Positions 37,587-45,613 of a stretch of DNA of 64,000 nucleotides are shown piece by piece; the stretch's first letter is position 1; each line of letters opens with the position of its first letter. The DNA comes from Neobacillus massiliamazoniensis. GTDB taxonomy: Bacteria; Bacillota; Bacilli; Bacillales; Cytobacillaceae. The position numbers were made by a program, and so were the translations under genes. The notes below the pieces were generated by a model, which had not been told where the DNA came from, searched no databases, and saw nothing but the letters and a program-made list of their open reading frames with translations. The stretch spans positions 1-64,000 of the forward strand of contig NZ_CVRB01000005.1 in the NCBI RefSeq assembly GCF_001048695.1, in the 5' to 3' direction.

Positions 37587-38210
37587 TTACATCTTGAAAA
37601 TGCCATTAAAATAATCACGCCAATAATCAACCAACCATTTATTATATTTACGATACATATGTATCAGTTTCGTAACCTCATTAGAATGGATTATACAACC
37701 TCTATCGTCATACATATGAAATATTAAATCCTTCTCGGTGCTAATGAAATAAACAGACTGTCCAATTGAAGGTTCTCTACCTTGTTCATAATTTCCAATT
37801 CCCTCAAGAATAGCCTTGTAAGTAATAGACTTCACTTGTGAGTACACAATTTTCACATTGTATTCCTGCTTAATTTCAATTGTTTGACCAGCTATTTCAT
37901 CATAATCCTCATCAAATTCGAACAAAGTTTCTACTTCAATATTATGATCTTTTACTAATTGATACACATATTCTGGAGTGGTATTTCCAAACATTATATC
38001 CTCATTCATTCCCCAATCTTTTATATAAACATAAATATAATCTTCTGGATGGAACACTTCTTCAAACAATGTAATAACTCTTGTAACAACTTGATTGATT
38101 CTTTCATCCGTTCCATTTTCAAAGGGCTCACCTAGTTCAAACCTTAGATGTACATCGCTTGTTAGATTAGGAAAATTTCTTTGTATGTACTTAAATATTC
38201 GATCCTTCAT
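37587..38210 (-). CDS. DUF3885 family protein, copy 2
   Basis: 207 aa, more divergent than the copies at 10520 and 52854. It keeps RNFPNLTSDVHLRFELGEPF at the start, FHMYDDRGCIIHSNE at about 165 and YNKWLVDYWRDYF at the end. It lacks the CPPLFYNW-type loop seen in the others. Cytosolic and of unknown function. Intron B lies 24 bp downstream of its stop codon. Confidence 0.82.
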   Translation of the reverse strand: MKDRIFKYIQRNFPNLTSDVHLRFELGEPFENGTDERINQVVTRVITLFEEVFHPEDYIYVYIKDWGMNEDIMFGNTTPEYVYQLVKDHNIEVETLFEFDEDYDEIAGQTIEIKQEYNVKIVYSQVKSITYKAILEGIGNYEQGREPSIGQSVYFISTEKDLIFHMYDDRGCIIHSNEVTKLIHMYRKYNKWLVDYWRDYFNGIFKM

Positions 38211-38270
38211 TGGGGTTACTCCTTAAAAAATTATTTCTTGCCTATTTAAATTCGATACAGGTGTCTATGT

Positions 38271-38350
38271 TTCCTTGTTCAGCTAACCTGCTTCGTTACT
38301 TGAACAAGTAATAGCAATCCTTCGTTATTGAAGCATCGCCCCCGTTAAAT
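38271..38350 (-). repeat. hairpin module with GTTACTTGAAC arm
   Basis: TTGTTCAGCTAACCTGCTTCG-TTACTTGAACAAG, then CAATCCTTCGTTATTGAAG, CATCGCCCCCGTTAAATC. Confidence 0.65.
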
Positions 38351-38367
38351 CTATTAATAAGATAATG

Positions 38368-38691
38368 TCACCTTTCTGCCCAATTCTTAAAAATCTCAAG
38401 TAATTCCTCTAAATTTGTTGGTCCACCTGCACCAATAAAACGTCGATTTTCATCTTCATTTTCATCTTCAAAGATAACCTTACATTGAACCCAATCGTGT
38501 TCAGTACGTTCGATATTAACTTCTTCAAACACCTTGCTTTCCAGGTCTGTCTCATCCAAATCAATTTTTACATACCAACCAGGATTATCAAGGGTAGTAA
38601 TACTAATACCATTAATATCTTGCCAGCCACTCCATTCATCGAAGTCACACTGTTTCGAGTACCAATTTTGAATCCAATTAATAATATTAAT
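38368..38691 (-). CDS. Imm53-like protein with an apparent ATT start codon
   Basis: Reading from 38691 gives (I/M)NIINWIQNWYSKQCDFDEW through DNPGWYVKIDLDETDLE to GGPTNLEELLEIFKNWAE, 107 aa, the full Imm53 pattern. GGTGAG lies 5 bases before an ATT codon where homologs would have ATG; the next ATG is 44 codons further in, in the middle of the domain. Imm53 is an immunity family of polymorphic toxin systems. Either ATT is used weakly or the gene lost its start by a point mutation. Confidence 0.7.
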   Translation of the reverse strand: MNIINWIQNWYSKQCDFDEWSGWQDINGISITTLDNPGWYVKIDLDETDLESKVFEEVNIERTEHDWVQCKVIFEDENEDENRRFIGAGGPTNLEELLEIFKNWAER

Positions 38692-38748
38692 CTATCTCAC
38701 CTACTTTGGTATTTATTTTATCCACAAAAGGAGTATCTTTTCCTTTTC

Positions 38749-38840
38749 CTATTAAACTATCCTGCCCTTTAGTTGAATAACAAAAAAAGGGCAGCTGCCG
38801 CAACTCCGTCTTCTGCTCAAGCCCCCGTTAGCTCAATAAG
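38749..38840 (-). repeat. hairpin module (standard type)
   Basis: TATTAAACTATCCTGCCC-TTTAGTTGAATAAC, AAAAAGGGCAGCTGCCGCAACTCC, TGCTCAAGCCCCC-GTTAGCTCAATAAG. The last motif is the left border of the duplicated SUFU unit. Confidence 0.75.
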
Positions 38841-38844
38841 AAAT

Positions 38845-39393
38845 TTATATGACTGAAGTCCGTTCCAAATCAAAAATATTGATTTGATTTTCATCAAATA
38901 GTTCTTCTAAAGCCTTTAATCCGTTTTTATCCGCATAATTTTTTTCTTCTTCTGAAATTGGAATAGCCATTAACCAAGCCACTTGCTTCTTCTCAAATTT
39001 AATTGTTTTCAACTTATTTTCCCAAAGAAAAGGAGAAAGGAATAAAATATGCTTCATATGTCTATCTGGGAGATACATTTCAATTACGCCCTTAAAGATA
39101 GTTCCTAATGAACATTCAAATTTAGAATTGATAATATTGGGAAAACATTCAAAATCACTTGCACCCACCAATTCAGCTCGTAATGGTATCCTGTTACCCT
39201 CGTATCCAATTGAGAAATCAGATAGACCAAGGGTAGCATATGATAAAATACCTTCAAAATTTCTATCTTCACAAGAAAGAATATCGACTGAACTTATATT
39301 GTTATCATCCCAATATTTAAAAACTTTGGGCTTTCCTTCAAATGCATTAAGTGCTGTCCTAGCAATAACCTTATTTTCTTCTGATACAGTCAT
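38845..39393 (-). CDS. SUFU-like (suppressor of fused domain) protein, copy 1
   Basis: 182 aa. The layout VFKYWDDNNISSVDILSCED, LGLSDFSIGYEG, PIRAEL-like PLRAELVGAS and the final MAIPISEEEKNYADKNG is that of bacterial SUFU-domain proteins, which act as immunity proteins in toxin loci. Nearly identical to the gene at 57881 but with an 8-residue in-frame deletion (LSTCAFN lost after PNI). Soluble, acidic. No toxin is visible near it. Confidence 0.78.
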   Translation of the reverse strand: MTVSEENKVIARTALNAFEGKPKVFKYWDDNNISSVDILSCEDRNFEGILSYATLGLSDFSIGYEGNRIPLRAELVGASDFECFPNIINSKFECSLGTIFKGVIEMYLPDRHMKHILFLSPFLWENKLKTIKFEKKQVAWLMAIPISEEEKNYADKNGLKALEELFDENQINIFDLERTSVI

Positions 39394-39483
39394 TAAAACT
39401 TCCCCAATTCTTTTTTACATTAAATATATCATTAGTGCTTATTTAACTCCCTCAGTTTAATACGATTTTCTCCCGAATACTCG

Positions 39484-39796
39484 CTTATTCGCAGGATTTC
39501 ATACCCCTTTAATTAGGTTTAACGGATAAATGAAATGATTTCAGATCATTATGGCTACGTGAAGGCATAGTGAAATAATGGAGTATACCATCACTCCACA
39601 TTTTACCATATGATGTACATTCTCCACGCCGCCCCTGGAGGCTTTCCCTCCCATGTCTCAACGGGTCATTCGCCCTATCATTCCTTCGTCATGCCTATTC
39701 CAAGGGGTGGAGGCCAGTTATGCTAAACTAATGGGTCAGTGCCCTTATGTGTAAGAAATCTGGTACTCCGTACATTTTTGAAATCCTACGAATAAG
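39484..39796 (-). ncRNA. candidate bridge-RNA region of the IS110/IS1111 element
   Basis: CTTATTCGCAGGATTTC (39484-39500) and GAAATCCTACGAATAAG (39780-39796) pair in 16 of 17 positions and enclose a GC-rich noncoding block (GGCCTCCACCCCTTGG and GGGAAAGCCTCCAGG on the minus strand). It lies 3' of the transposase, where IS1111-type elements encode the guide RNA. Structure not computed. Confidence 0.5.
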
Positions 39797-39875
39797 CCAA
39801 CATTCGGTCAAAACAGTTTGTTATTTCTTAAGTTTTCATCCAAAAAGAGGACGATAATTTTATATTTTTAAGTTA

Positions 39876-41150
39876 TTAAGCCGCAATAGGCAATAATGGT
39901 TGGAGTTTATCAGGACAATAAGATTCATTACGTCGAGAAATACCCACAAAAATTCTAGCTAACTTGCCCACTAACTTCATTATTGATTTCATTTTCTTCA
40001 TTTTCTTAACTTTAACATTATGAGTGTGTAATGCTTTAAATTCTGGGTTGTTCGCTACTAGACTCATAGTTGCTAAGAAGAGAAAACGCCGTAGTCTCGA
40101 CCTTCCACGCTTTGAAATGACAATTTGTCCTTTCCACTTACCTGAACTTGCTTCGGCTAAGTGTAATCCTGCATGTCGAAGTAGAGAATTACCATGAGAA
40201 AAGTTACTTAGATCTCCAGCCTCGCCTAATATGCCAGCTAAAGAAATTTCACTAATTCCTTTTATGGTAAGTAACTTCTTGGCGAATGGAATCATATTTA
40301 ATACTTCGACCAGTTGTTTTTCAACTTTTTCGAGTTGTGTTACAGCTAAATCATATTCTTCTAATAGTTGCTCAAGGTGAAATTTATACGCATCAAGGGC
40401 TTGTCTTGTACCAACGGATTTCCTAGCTACTTGGAGGAGTAATATAGCCTTTTTTAGTCCAGGCTGCCTCTTCATAATTGATTTCCAACCTACAATAACG
40501 TCGTGAGGTTGAAGTTTTTCTAATTCCACCGGGGATGGGAATAAACGTAGAGTTGCGATTGCCCCTTTACCTTTAATATCTTTAAATACCTGTCTCAATT
40601 CTGGAAAAACAATATCAACCCAACGATTTAATTGATTAATAGAACTAACGAGGCGTTTAACTACTACATCACGGTTTGACATAAGAACTCTTAGTTTTTC
40701 GAATGATTCTGATGCGTACCTAACTTCAGAGTAGTAACCGTTCTTCACCATATCAGCGATAACTAGTGCGTCCTTTTTATCGCTTTTTGATTGAGTATTA
40801 TCACGGTTTTCTTTATTCCTTTTTACTAAATGAGGGTTTACTGTTACGACTTCTATATTTTGTTTAGATAGCCATTTTGAAAGATTGATCCAGTAATGTC
40901 CAGTTGGTTCCATCCCAACTATAGCTTCATCTAGGTTGTTTAATCTTTGTAGATTTTTCATCCATTTTAGTAAACTAGCAAATCCCTCTTCATTATTTTT
41001 AAATATAAGTGGATCTCCAATCACTATTCCACGGAAATTAACAGCTCGAGCTACATGTAATTGTTGAGCAATATCCACACCGACAATAAGATGTTTAACG
41101 GAAATTCTTTCTATTAGTTGATTTTGTTTGTTTTGCATTTTAAACTTCAT
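39876..41150 (-). CDS. IS110-family transposase (DEDD recombinase), full length
   Basis: 424 aa from ATG 41150 (AGGAGG 9 bases upstream, better than 41198). The RuvC-like domain holds Asp in LIVGVDIAQQLHVA, Glu in VGMEPTGHYW and the Asp pair in SKSDKKDALVIADM. The Transposase_20 domain begins LLTIKGISEISLAGILGEAG and has the catalytic Ser region EASSGKWKG. A lysine-rich tail (KVKKMKKMKS) follows. It recombines DNA with the help of a bridge RNA. No frameshift. Confidence 0.93.
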   Translation of the reverse strand: MKFKMQNKQNQLIERISVKHLIVGVDIAQQLHVARAVNFRGIVIGDPLIFKNNEEGFASLLKWMKNLQRLNNLDEAIVGMEPTGHYWINLSKWLSKQNIEVVTVNPHLVKRNKENRDNTQSKSDKKDALVIADMVKNGYYSEVRYASESFEKLRVLMSNRDVVVKRLVSSINQLNRWVDIVFPELRQVFKDIKGKGAIATLRLFPSPVELEKLQPHDVIVGWKSIMKRQPGLKKAILLLQVARKSVGTRQALDAYKFHLEQLLEEYDLAVTQLEKVEKQLVEVLNMIPFAKKLLTIKGISEISLAGILGEAGDLSNFSHGNSLLRHAGLHLAEASSGKWKGQIVISKRGRSRLRRFLFLATMSLVANNPEFKALHTHNVKVKKMKKMKSIMKLVGKLARIFVGISRRNESYCPDKLQPLLPIAA

Positions 41151-41252
41151 AGTAGGGTTCCTCCTATAGGTGTGAGTTAGAGTGGTGTCTATACTCATAT
41201 CTTACTGAGGAGCCCTATTTTTTTCAAAGTCGAAAAATAACGATCTACAGGA

Positions 41253-41290
41253 ATGCTAAACTGCCACGTAAGTTGAACAAGGAAAGAAGC
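41253..41290. repeat. hairpin site at the IS right flank
   Basis: GCTAAACTGCCACG-TAAGTTGAACAAGG: the half of the site that the IS110 element has split off. Confidence 0.6.
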
Positions 41291-41440
41291 AATTTAAAAA
41301 AATGATTTCTATTTAAATAGTACCTAAATTACATTTAATAAATTTAACCTTAACCCGAAATCAAAATGTAATTTTTCTGTCACCGTAATACAGTTGTTGT
41401 TAAGAATGTGAAAGTATAAACTTTACTTACTATTTGAGGA

Positions 41441-41776
41441 GTGATTAAGCTGAAAACAGTAACCGTGGATGAACTAAAATTCAAGAAAAAATTATCTATG
41501 ATTGAGCAATTTACACTCAAAGATTTCCTATTTAAATGGGTTGGTAGACCACCAGAAGGATTAGATGATTTTCTACCACTTGAGTACATAGAAAGTGTCT
41601 TTCCGAGGATGGAGGCAAAACAGGTAACAACCTTACTCATTAATGGGGATGAACATTTCAGATATGCGACAATAACAGAAGAAAATCAAATTGTTATTGG
41701 TGTTTTAGATTCGAATAAAGAGTTAAAGCATAGAATCATTTCTCTGGATGAGGTTTTAATAGGTAAGCACTTGTAA
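41441..41776 (+). CDS. hypothetical protein
   Basis: 111 aa, soluble, mixed alpha/beta (FKWVGRPPEGLDDFLPLEYI near 30-50, then two hairpin-like strands). The start is uncertain: GTG at 41441 overlaps its GAGGA site; a TTG/CTG slightly downstream fits better. Family not recognised. A strong terminator follows the stop. It lies between two IS110-family elements. Confidence 0.55.
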   Translation: MIKLKTVTVDELKFKKKLSMIEQFTLKDFLFKWVGRPPEGLDDFLPLEYIESVFPRMEAKQVTTLLINGDEHFRYATITEENQIVIGVLDSNKELKHRIISLDEVLIGKHL

Positions 41777-41790
41777 GGTGCTTACCTATT
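41759..41790 (+). terminator. terminator
   Basis: ATAGGTAAGCAC / GTGCTTACCTAT perfect 12-bp stem with loop TTGTAAG; it overlaps the end of the 111-aa gene and is followed by a weak T run. Almost symmetrical, so possibly bidirectional. Confidence 0.75.
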
Positions 41791-42000
41791 AACTTTTCTC
41801 TGCCCAATTTGTATACTTCCCCATAAAGTTTTTACTTAATTCTTCAGTTTAATTATTAAGGCTTCTTCATCATCCTCCTCCATTAGTCATAATGAACGAA
41901 ACGGCTCCCATCGCTTAACGTAGGTTGCACTTGGTCATAATGTTACTACCCAAAAATAAAACCAAGTGTAGAGCTACACACGAAAAGGAGCCGTATATTA

Positions 42001-42815
42001 TGAAGGATGTACAAAAATATGTTGGTTTAGACGTATCTAAAAATGCAATTGCTGTTTCAATTGCTGATCCTGGTCGAAGTGAACCTAGATTTCATGGAAC
42101 TATTCAAAATAAACCAGAAGAAATTCGCAAGTTAATGAAAAAATTAGGAAATCCTGAAAACCTACTTGTGTGTTATGAAGCAGGATCTACAGGTTATGGA
42201 ATTTACCGGTTACTTCTATCAATGGACATTGAATGTATGGTTGTAGCACCCTCTCTTATTCCTAAACGTTCTGGAGACCGTGTCAAAACAGATAAAAGAA
42301 TTGAAGTTCAAATCCATGAAGAAGCACTTCAAAGTGAACACGCCCCTGTTATTCAAGCACTACAAACATTAAGAGGGGTTGCAGAAGTAACTGCCGTTAC
42401 CTTGGTAGCTGAAATTGGACAGTTTTCTCGTTTTTCTAACCCAAGACAATTGATGTCATATGCTGGACTTGTTCCTAAAGAATACTCTAGTGGATCAAGT
42501 CGTTGGCAAGGTTCAATTACGAAAACGGGAAACTCTCAAATCCGTCGTTCGATAGTAGAAGTTTGTTGGTCTTATCGGCATCGACCATCTCTTAAAGGTG
42601 AATTGCTTAAACGCCAAGAAGGTCAAAATAAAGAGGCAAAACGTATTGCTTGGAATGCTCAACACCGTCTTCATATGAAATATCACCGTATCTCTGCTAA
42701 AGGAAAAGGTGGAAAAATAGCTGTTGTAGCTGTCGCAAGAGAATTACTTGGCTTTATTTGGGCTATCGGTTGCGCTATTGAGGATAAACAAATAAGTGAA
42801 TTAAAAGTTTCTTAA
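42001..42815 (+). pseudogene. IS110-family transposase, in-frame internal deletion
   Basis: 271 aa against about 400 for relatives. VQKYVGLDVSKNAIAVS (Asp) and YEAGSTGYGIYRLL (Glu) are intact. After DRVKTDKR, at about 42299, where RDALRLA and a long helical region should follow, the frame joins directly to IEVQIHEEALQSE and a complete Transposase_20 domain (LRGVAEVTAVTLVAEIG, SSGSSRWQGSITKTG). The two distal Asp residues are lost. AAAGGAG precedes the ATG. Confidence 0.88.
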
Positions 42816-43071
42816 CTAGATTGAAGATGTAATTCGTAATTTCTATATTCTATATTTATGATTAGTTTTAAGATTGAAGATTTGGTACGAAGGCAAATCC
42901 CCGTGAAGGAGAACCCTCATGTTGAACTATGCACTAGGTCTATGAACCGAATGTGCGCCGTTAGTCCGAGGCAGCTCCGTGACGGATGGAGTGAAATGTG
43001 GTACCCAACCCACGCATATCAGTTTGTATACCACCGTCAGCGTTTTTGCCTTCGTGCCAAGTTTTTAAGGT

Positions 43072-43190
43072 TATCCTGTTCAACTTTCTGCATTGTATCC
43101 ATTTCGGATTTAGCTTATCAAGGGAAAGTACGCCCTTGACAAGCTAAATCCGAAAGGATATTTGGTCAATAAGTTGAACAAGGGATAACT
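43072..43190 (+). repeat. long hairpin in the 3' part of the IS110-like element
   Basis: Arms 43103-43124 and 43133-43154 pair at 21 of 22 positions (TTCGGATTTAGCTT / AAGCTAAATCCGAA) around an 8-base loop. Outer arms TTATCC / GGGATAAC and GTTCAACTT / AAGTTGAAC extend it after bulges. The outer arms resemble the genomic hairpin sites. Confidence 0.85.
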
Positions 43191-43256
43191 CTATTCATAC
43201 TGAATAAAACACCATTTAAAAACATTTGGGTGTGGTGGGTTGACAGTTTCGTTCAT

Positions 43257-43412
43257 ATCAGTTCAATAAGAGAAAGCCTCCAAGAAATAGCAGCTGGGTC
43301 TTCAAGTATTGCTACCCATTAATTTAAGTATAATCCTTCACAAACTAACAAATCGGCTGAATAAAAAATGGCATTACCCCATTATGGAAGTAATGCCCCT
43401 AGTTAGTGAAAT
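43257..43412 (-). repeat. hairpin modules with two terminators
   Basis: CAGTTCAATAAG, a CCAAGAAATAGCAGCTGGG part, CTTCAAGTATTGCTACCC-ATTAATTTAAG, TTCACAAA; then stem GGCATTAC / GTAATGCC (43369-43398) followed on minus by ATTTTTTATT and CCTAGTTAGTGAAATAG. Confidence 0.7.
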
Positions 43413-43420
43413 AGTCTTTT

Positions 43421-43807
43421 TTAAATATTGGTAAATGTATGCCCTTCACTCTCTAAAACCAACCTTGCTTTTTCTATATAATGACTTTTAACAAGCAAGT
43501 AATCAGTATTAAAAGTAGAGATAGCAAAAATGCTAATTTTATTTTCTGCTAATGGATTAGCTAAAGAAGCTAATATACCTGTTAATCCGAAGTCTAAAAT
43601 ACCTTCTACTTTAATACATTTCCAATCATTTTCAACTTCCATAAATTCTTGGTTAAACGGTAAACATTCAGAAGGACATACAATTGAAAGCTCCTCGTTT
43701 GTTCGGGTAATAGAAAATACATCACATTTAGTTGCCCACAATGGCATTGTTTCAGTTGGGGGAATTTTAACAATAGAAAAAGTTGAATTTAAAATTTTTA
43801 AATTCAT
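43421..43807 (-). CDS. ACT-domain-containing protein
   Basis: 128 aa. FSITRTNEELSIVCPSECLP and the second half VEGILDFGLTGILASLANPLAENKISIFAISTFNTDYLLVKSHYIEKA (in blocks) form two ACT-like units of the CASTOR/ACT_7 type, small stand-alone regulators that bind amino acids. GGAGTGATGACAAA precedes the ATG. Role inferred from the fold. Single gene between hairpin modules. Confidence 0.85.
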   Translation of the reverse strand: MNLKILNSTFSIVKIPPTETMPLWATKCDVFSITRTNEELSIVCPSECLPFNQEFMEVENDWKCIKVEGILDFGLTGILASLANPLAENKISIFAISTFNTDYLLVKSHYIEKARLVLESEGHTFTNI

Positions 43808-44017
43808 TTTGTCATCACTCCATTTCTTTGTATATGTTTTAACAGTGCTTATATTATTTTGGAATTACATTGCATCTTTGTCTCCAACCAATTGGATGAA
43901 ATCCAAACCAACCAAGTGTTATATGTTCATTTGATTCTCTTCCAAATATGTTTATAAAAAATTGTAAAAACAATAGCCAAATAAATAAATAATTCATTTG
44001 AACCCTTTTTGCTCATT

Positions 44018-44112
44018 CCTTGTTAAACTAACCTGCCAGTTTGTTGAATAAGAAATGGGGTTGCCGCAGCAACCCCACTGTTCAACTCAAATATCCGTTA
44101 ACTGAAGAAGGG
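44018..44112 (-). repeat. hairpin module (type example)
   Basis: GTTAAACTAACCTGCC-AGTTTGTTGAATAAG, a perfect terminator stem GGGGTTGC / GCAACCCC at 44057-44076 (minus-strand tail ATTTCTTATT), CTGTTCAACTCAAATATCC-GTTAACTGAAGAAGG. Confidence 0.85.
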
Positions 44113-44137
44113 ACGACTATGCCCCATGTTGAATAAT

Positions 44138-44521
44138 TCAAACAAAATATTTCTCCATTGGGTCCCAATAAAATTTATACCACCCAGTATCAATCATATC
44201 TTTCATTTCTTCGGGATAGCCTGTATGGTTAAAAACAAGTATTGTCCCAGATCCTTGTTCCTTGAGTTCGTATTTGACAATCGAATAATCATGTTCCTCC
44301 CAATTCGCGCCACGCCAAGCTTGAACGATTATTTTGTCTGGTACTAGCTCGATATTACGTCCTGTAACCCCTCCGCCGAAACACGAGAAAAAACCGCCTA
44401 CTTCGTTATTTATCTCAGCAGGTGCTCCGCTCATCTTGCTAAATTCCTCGGCATTCGTTAAAGTCTCGTAAACACGTTCTGGACTAGCATTTAACTTGAT
44501 TTCGTGATGAATAACTGACAT
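44138..44521 (-). CDS. SRPBCC / AHSA1-like protein
   Basis: 127 aa. IHHEIKLNASPERVYETLTNAEEFSKMSG and the later IVQAWRGANWEEHDYSIVKYEL, with end GWYKFYWDPMEKYF, fit the START-like AHSA1 fold. It binds an unknown hydrophobic ligand. AAGGAGG precedes the ATG. Not adjacent to a regulator, unlike the copy at 25681. Confidence 0.88.
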   Translation of the reverse strand: MSVIHHEIKLNASPERVYETLTNAEEFSKMSGAPAEINNEVGGFFSCFGGGVTGRNIELVPDKIIVQAWRGANWEEHDYSIVKYELKEQGSGTILVFNHTGYPEEMKDMIDTGWYKFYWDPMEKYFV

Positions 44522-44650
44522 TCTTGAATCCTCCTTAAAAAATATCGAAGTTTGACGGTCTTAACATACCCTGATTACTAATGAGATATAACGAAAGCTA
44601 AGTATTTTTTCGCATACCACTGGCGTTCCACAATTAGGATCTGGATTCTG

Positions 44651-44740
44651 TTGCACATACCTGCTTCGTTAGTTGCATAAGAAAAAAAGATCGCCGGCAG
44701 TAGTCCTATCTTAAACTCTAGCACCCTATAGTTGAATAAG
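44651..44740 (-). repeat. hairpin module (standard type)
   Basis: TTGCACATACCTGCTTCG-TTAGTTGCATAAG: outer arms TTGCA / TGCAT pair though they differ from the usual. Then a degraded GATCGCCGGC stem, TTAAACTCTAGCACCC-TATAGTTGAATAAG. Confidence 0.7.
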
Positions 44741-44761
44741 AAAATAGCGAAAACAAGCTTA

Positions 44762-45031
44762 TTATGAGTTAAATAAAATAATAAATAAAATATCAATTAC
44801 CACGGTAAGAATTAAAGAAATAAGCTTACTCCACCATTTTTCTTTAGAGAATATAAAGATTACAGCAGCAATCGTAAAAAACAACCACTTTGATGCAATT
44901 ACACTAAAGTGGAATGTATTGGGTAAGATAACAGTAGTTGAATAAAGCACTACTGCTAAAATTAATGAATTAATGATAATCCTTAACGCCACCAAAAAAA
45001 TCACACTACCTTTGTTGTTGAACTCAAGCAC
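44762..45031 (-). CDS. small membrane protein starting inside a hairpin site
   Basis: 89 aa with three helices (about 9-30, 46-62 and 68-86). The first codons (GTG, then LEFNN) lie inside the hairpin sequence (GTTGAACTCAAGCACCC on plus). An internal GTG with AAAGGTAG before it, at about residue 9, is a better start. Either the gene was trimmed at the repeat or its real start is internal. Family not recognised. Confidence 0.5.
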   Translation of the reverse strand: MLEFNNKGSVIFLVALRIIINSLILAVVLYSTTVILPNTFHFSVIASKWLFFTIAAVIFIFSKEKWWSKLISLILTVVIDILFIILFNS

Positions 45032-45050
45032 CCGATAGTTGAATAAGTAC
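45015..45050. repeat. hairpin site between two genes
   Basis: GTTGAACTCAAGCACCC-GATAGTTGAATAAG: one site without a terminator; the two flanking genes are only 20 bp apart across it. Confidence 0.7.
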
Positions 45051-45051
45051 G

Positions 45052-45495
45052 TTATAATTTCTCGATAGAAAATTCTAAATCAGTAAAGTCAGTTTCAAAA
45101 CCATAATCATTGCATTTATAAATTAAAACACCATCTTCTTTTTCATCAATTAACATTCCCGATGTATAACCTTGTGACTGCATTCCTTTCCCTTTATCCC
45201 AAATATTATAAACGCTTAAATTACCGTCTCTACTAAAGCATTTACAAATAACTTCTTTTGGTGCGGTATCTTCCCAAAGCGTAACACTTGGAAATATTTC
45301 TTCACTTAATTCTGGGATTACAATTCCTTTGTCTGTTCGCAACCATAAACCTTGTCTATGAGGTGTACCTTTACTAATGAATTTTACTCTTATTAGTTGT
45401 CCATCCATTATGTTTTGTACATCCCAAAGGATTACATTATCCAAGCCTTTCTCAGCAAACGCTTCGTTATATAATCTTGTTTGACCTATTTCCAT
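45052..45495 (-). CDS. hypothetical protein
   Basis: 147 aa, beta-rich and soluble (GLWLRTDKGIVIPEL, then SVTLWEDTAPKEVICKCFS). GAGGAAATT precedes the ATG. I do not know the family. The 5' flank contains TATTAAATATATCAT followed by TGTGCTTATT, very close to the 5' flank of the SUFU gene at 39393, so the two units may share an origin for their promoter ends. Confidence 0.6.
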   Translation of the reverse strand: MEIGQTRLYNEAFAEKGLDNVILWDVQNIMDGQLIRVKFISKGTPHRQGLWLRTDKGIVIPELSEEIFPSVTLWEDTAPKEVICKCFSRDGNLSVYNIWDKGKGMQSQGYTSGMLIDEKEDGVLIYKCNDYGFETDFTDLEFSIEKL

Positions 45496-45540
45496 AATTT
45501 CCTCACTTTTAACGTTTTTATATTAAATATATCATCTGTG

Positions 45541-45613
45541 CTTATTGAACTAAACTGCCACTTTAGTTGAATAACAAAAAAGCCACCAATTATGGCAGCT
45601 GGATCTTCAAACA
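45541..45613 (-). repeat. hairpin module; its terminator unit recurs at 52289
   Basis: TTGAACTAAACTGCCA, then 45561-45610, fifty bases identical to 52289-52338 (from CTTTAGTTGAATAAC through GCCACC / GGCAGCTGG to TCTTCAA). Intron C follows at 45614. Confidence 0.85.

Larger units (their letters stand above)
39448..41252 (-). mobile_element. IS110-family (IS1111-like layout) insertion sequence, apparently complete
   Basis: It interrupts a hairpin site: the left flank ends ATTTAACT, as the second SUFU copy does at 58507, and the right flank resumes CTAAACTGCCACG. It has a full transposase with a short 5' and a 430-bp 3' noncoding part, the layout of the IS1111 group. The ends are approximate, since IS110-type elements lack terminal inverted repeats and target duplication. 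Confidence 0.75.
41892..43256 (+). mobile_element. IS110/IS1111-family element with internal deletion
   Basis: Bounded by ATGAACGAAAC (41892-41902) and GTTTCGTTCAT (43246-43256), perfect 11-bp inverted repeats. It has 108 bp before and 430 bp after the transposase frame. The right flank continues ATCAGTTCAATAAG, a hairpin left end. The transposase has lost its middle part, so the element cannot move by itself. Confidence 0.8.

Noticed and set aside
42858-43139. 93-aa ORF after the deleted IS110 transposase
   Set aside because: It covers the noncoding 3' end and long hairpin of the element and has no family pattern or ribosome site.
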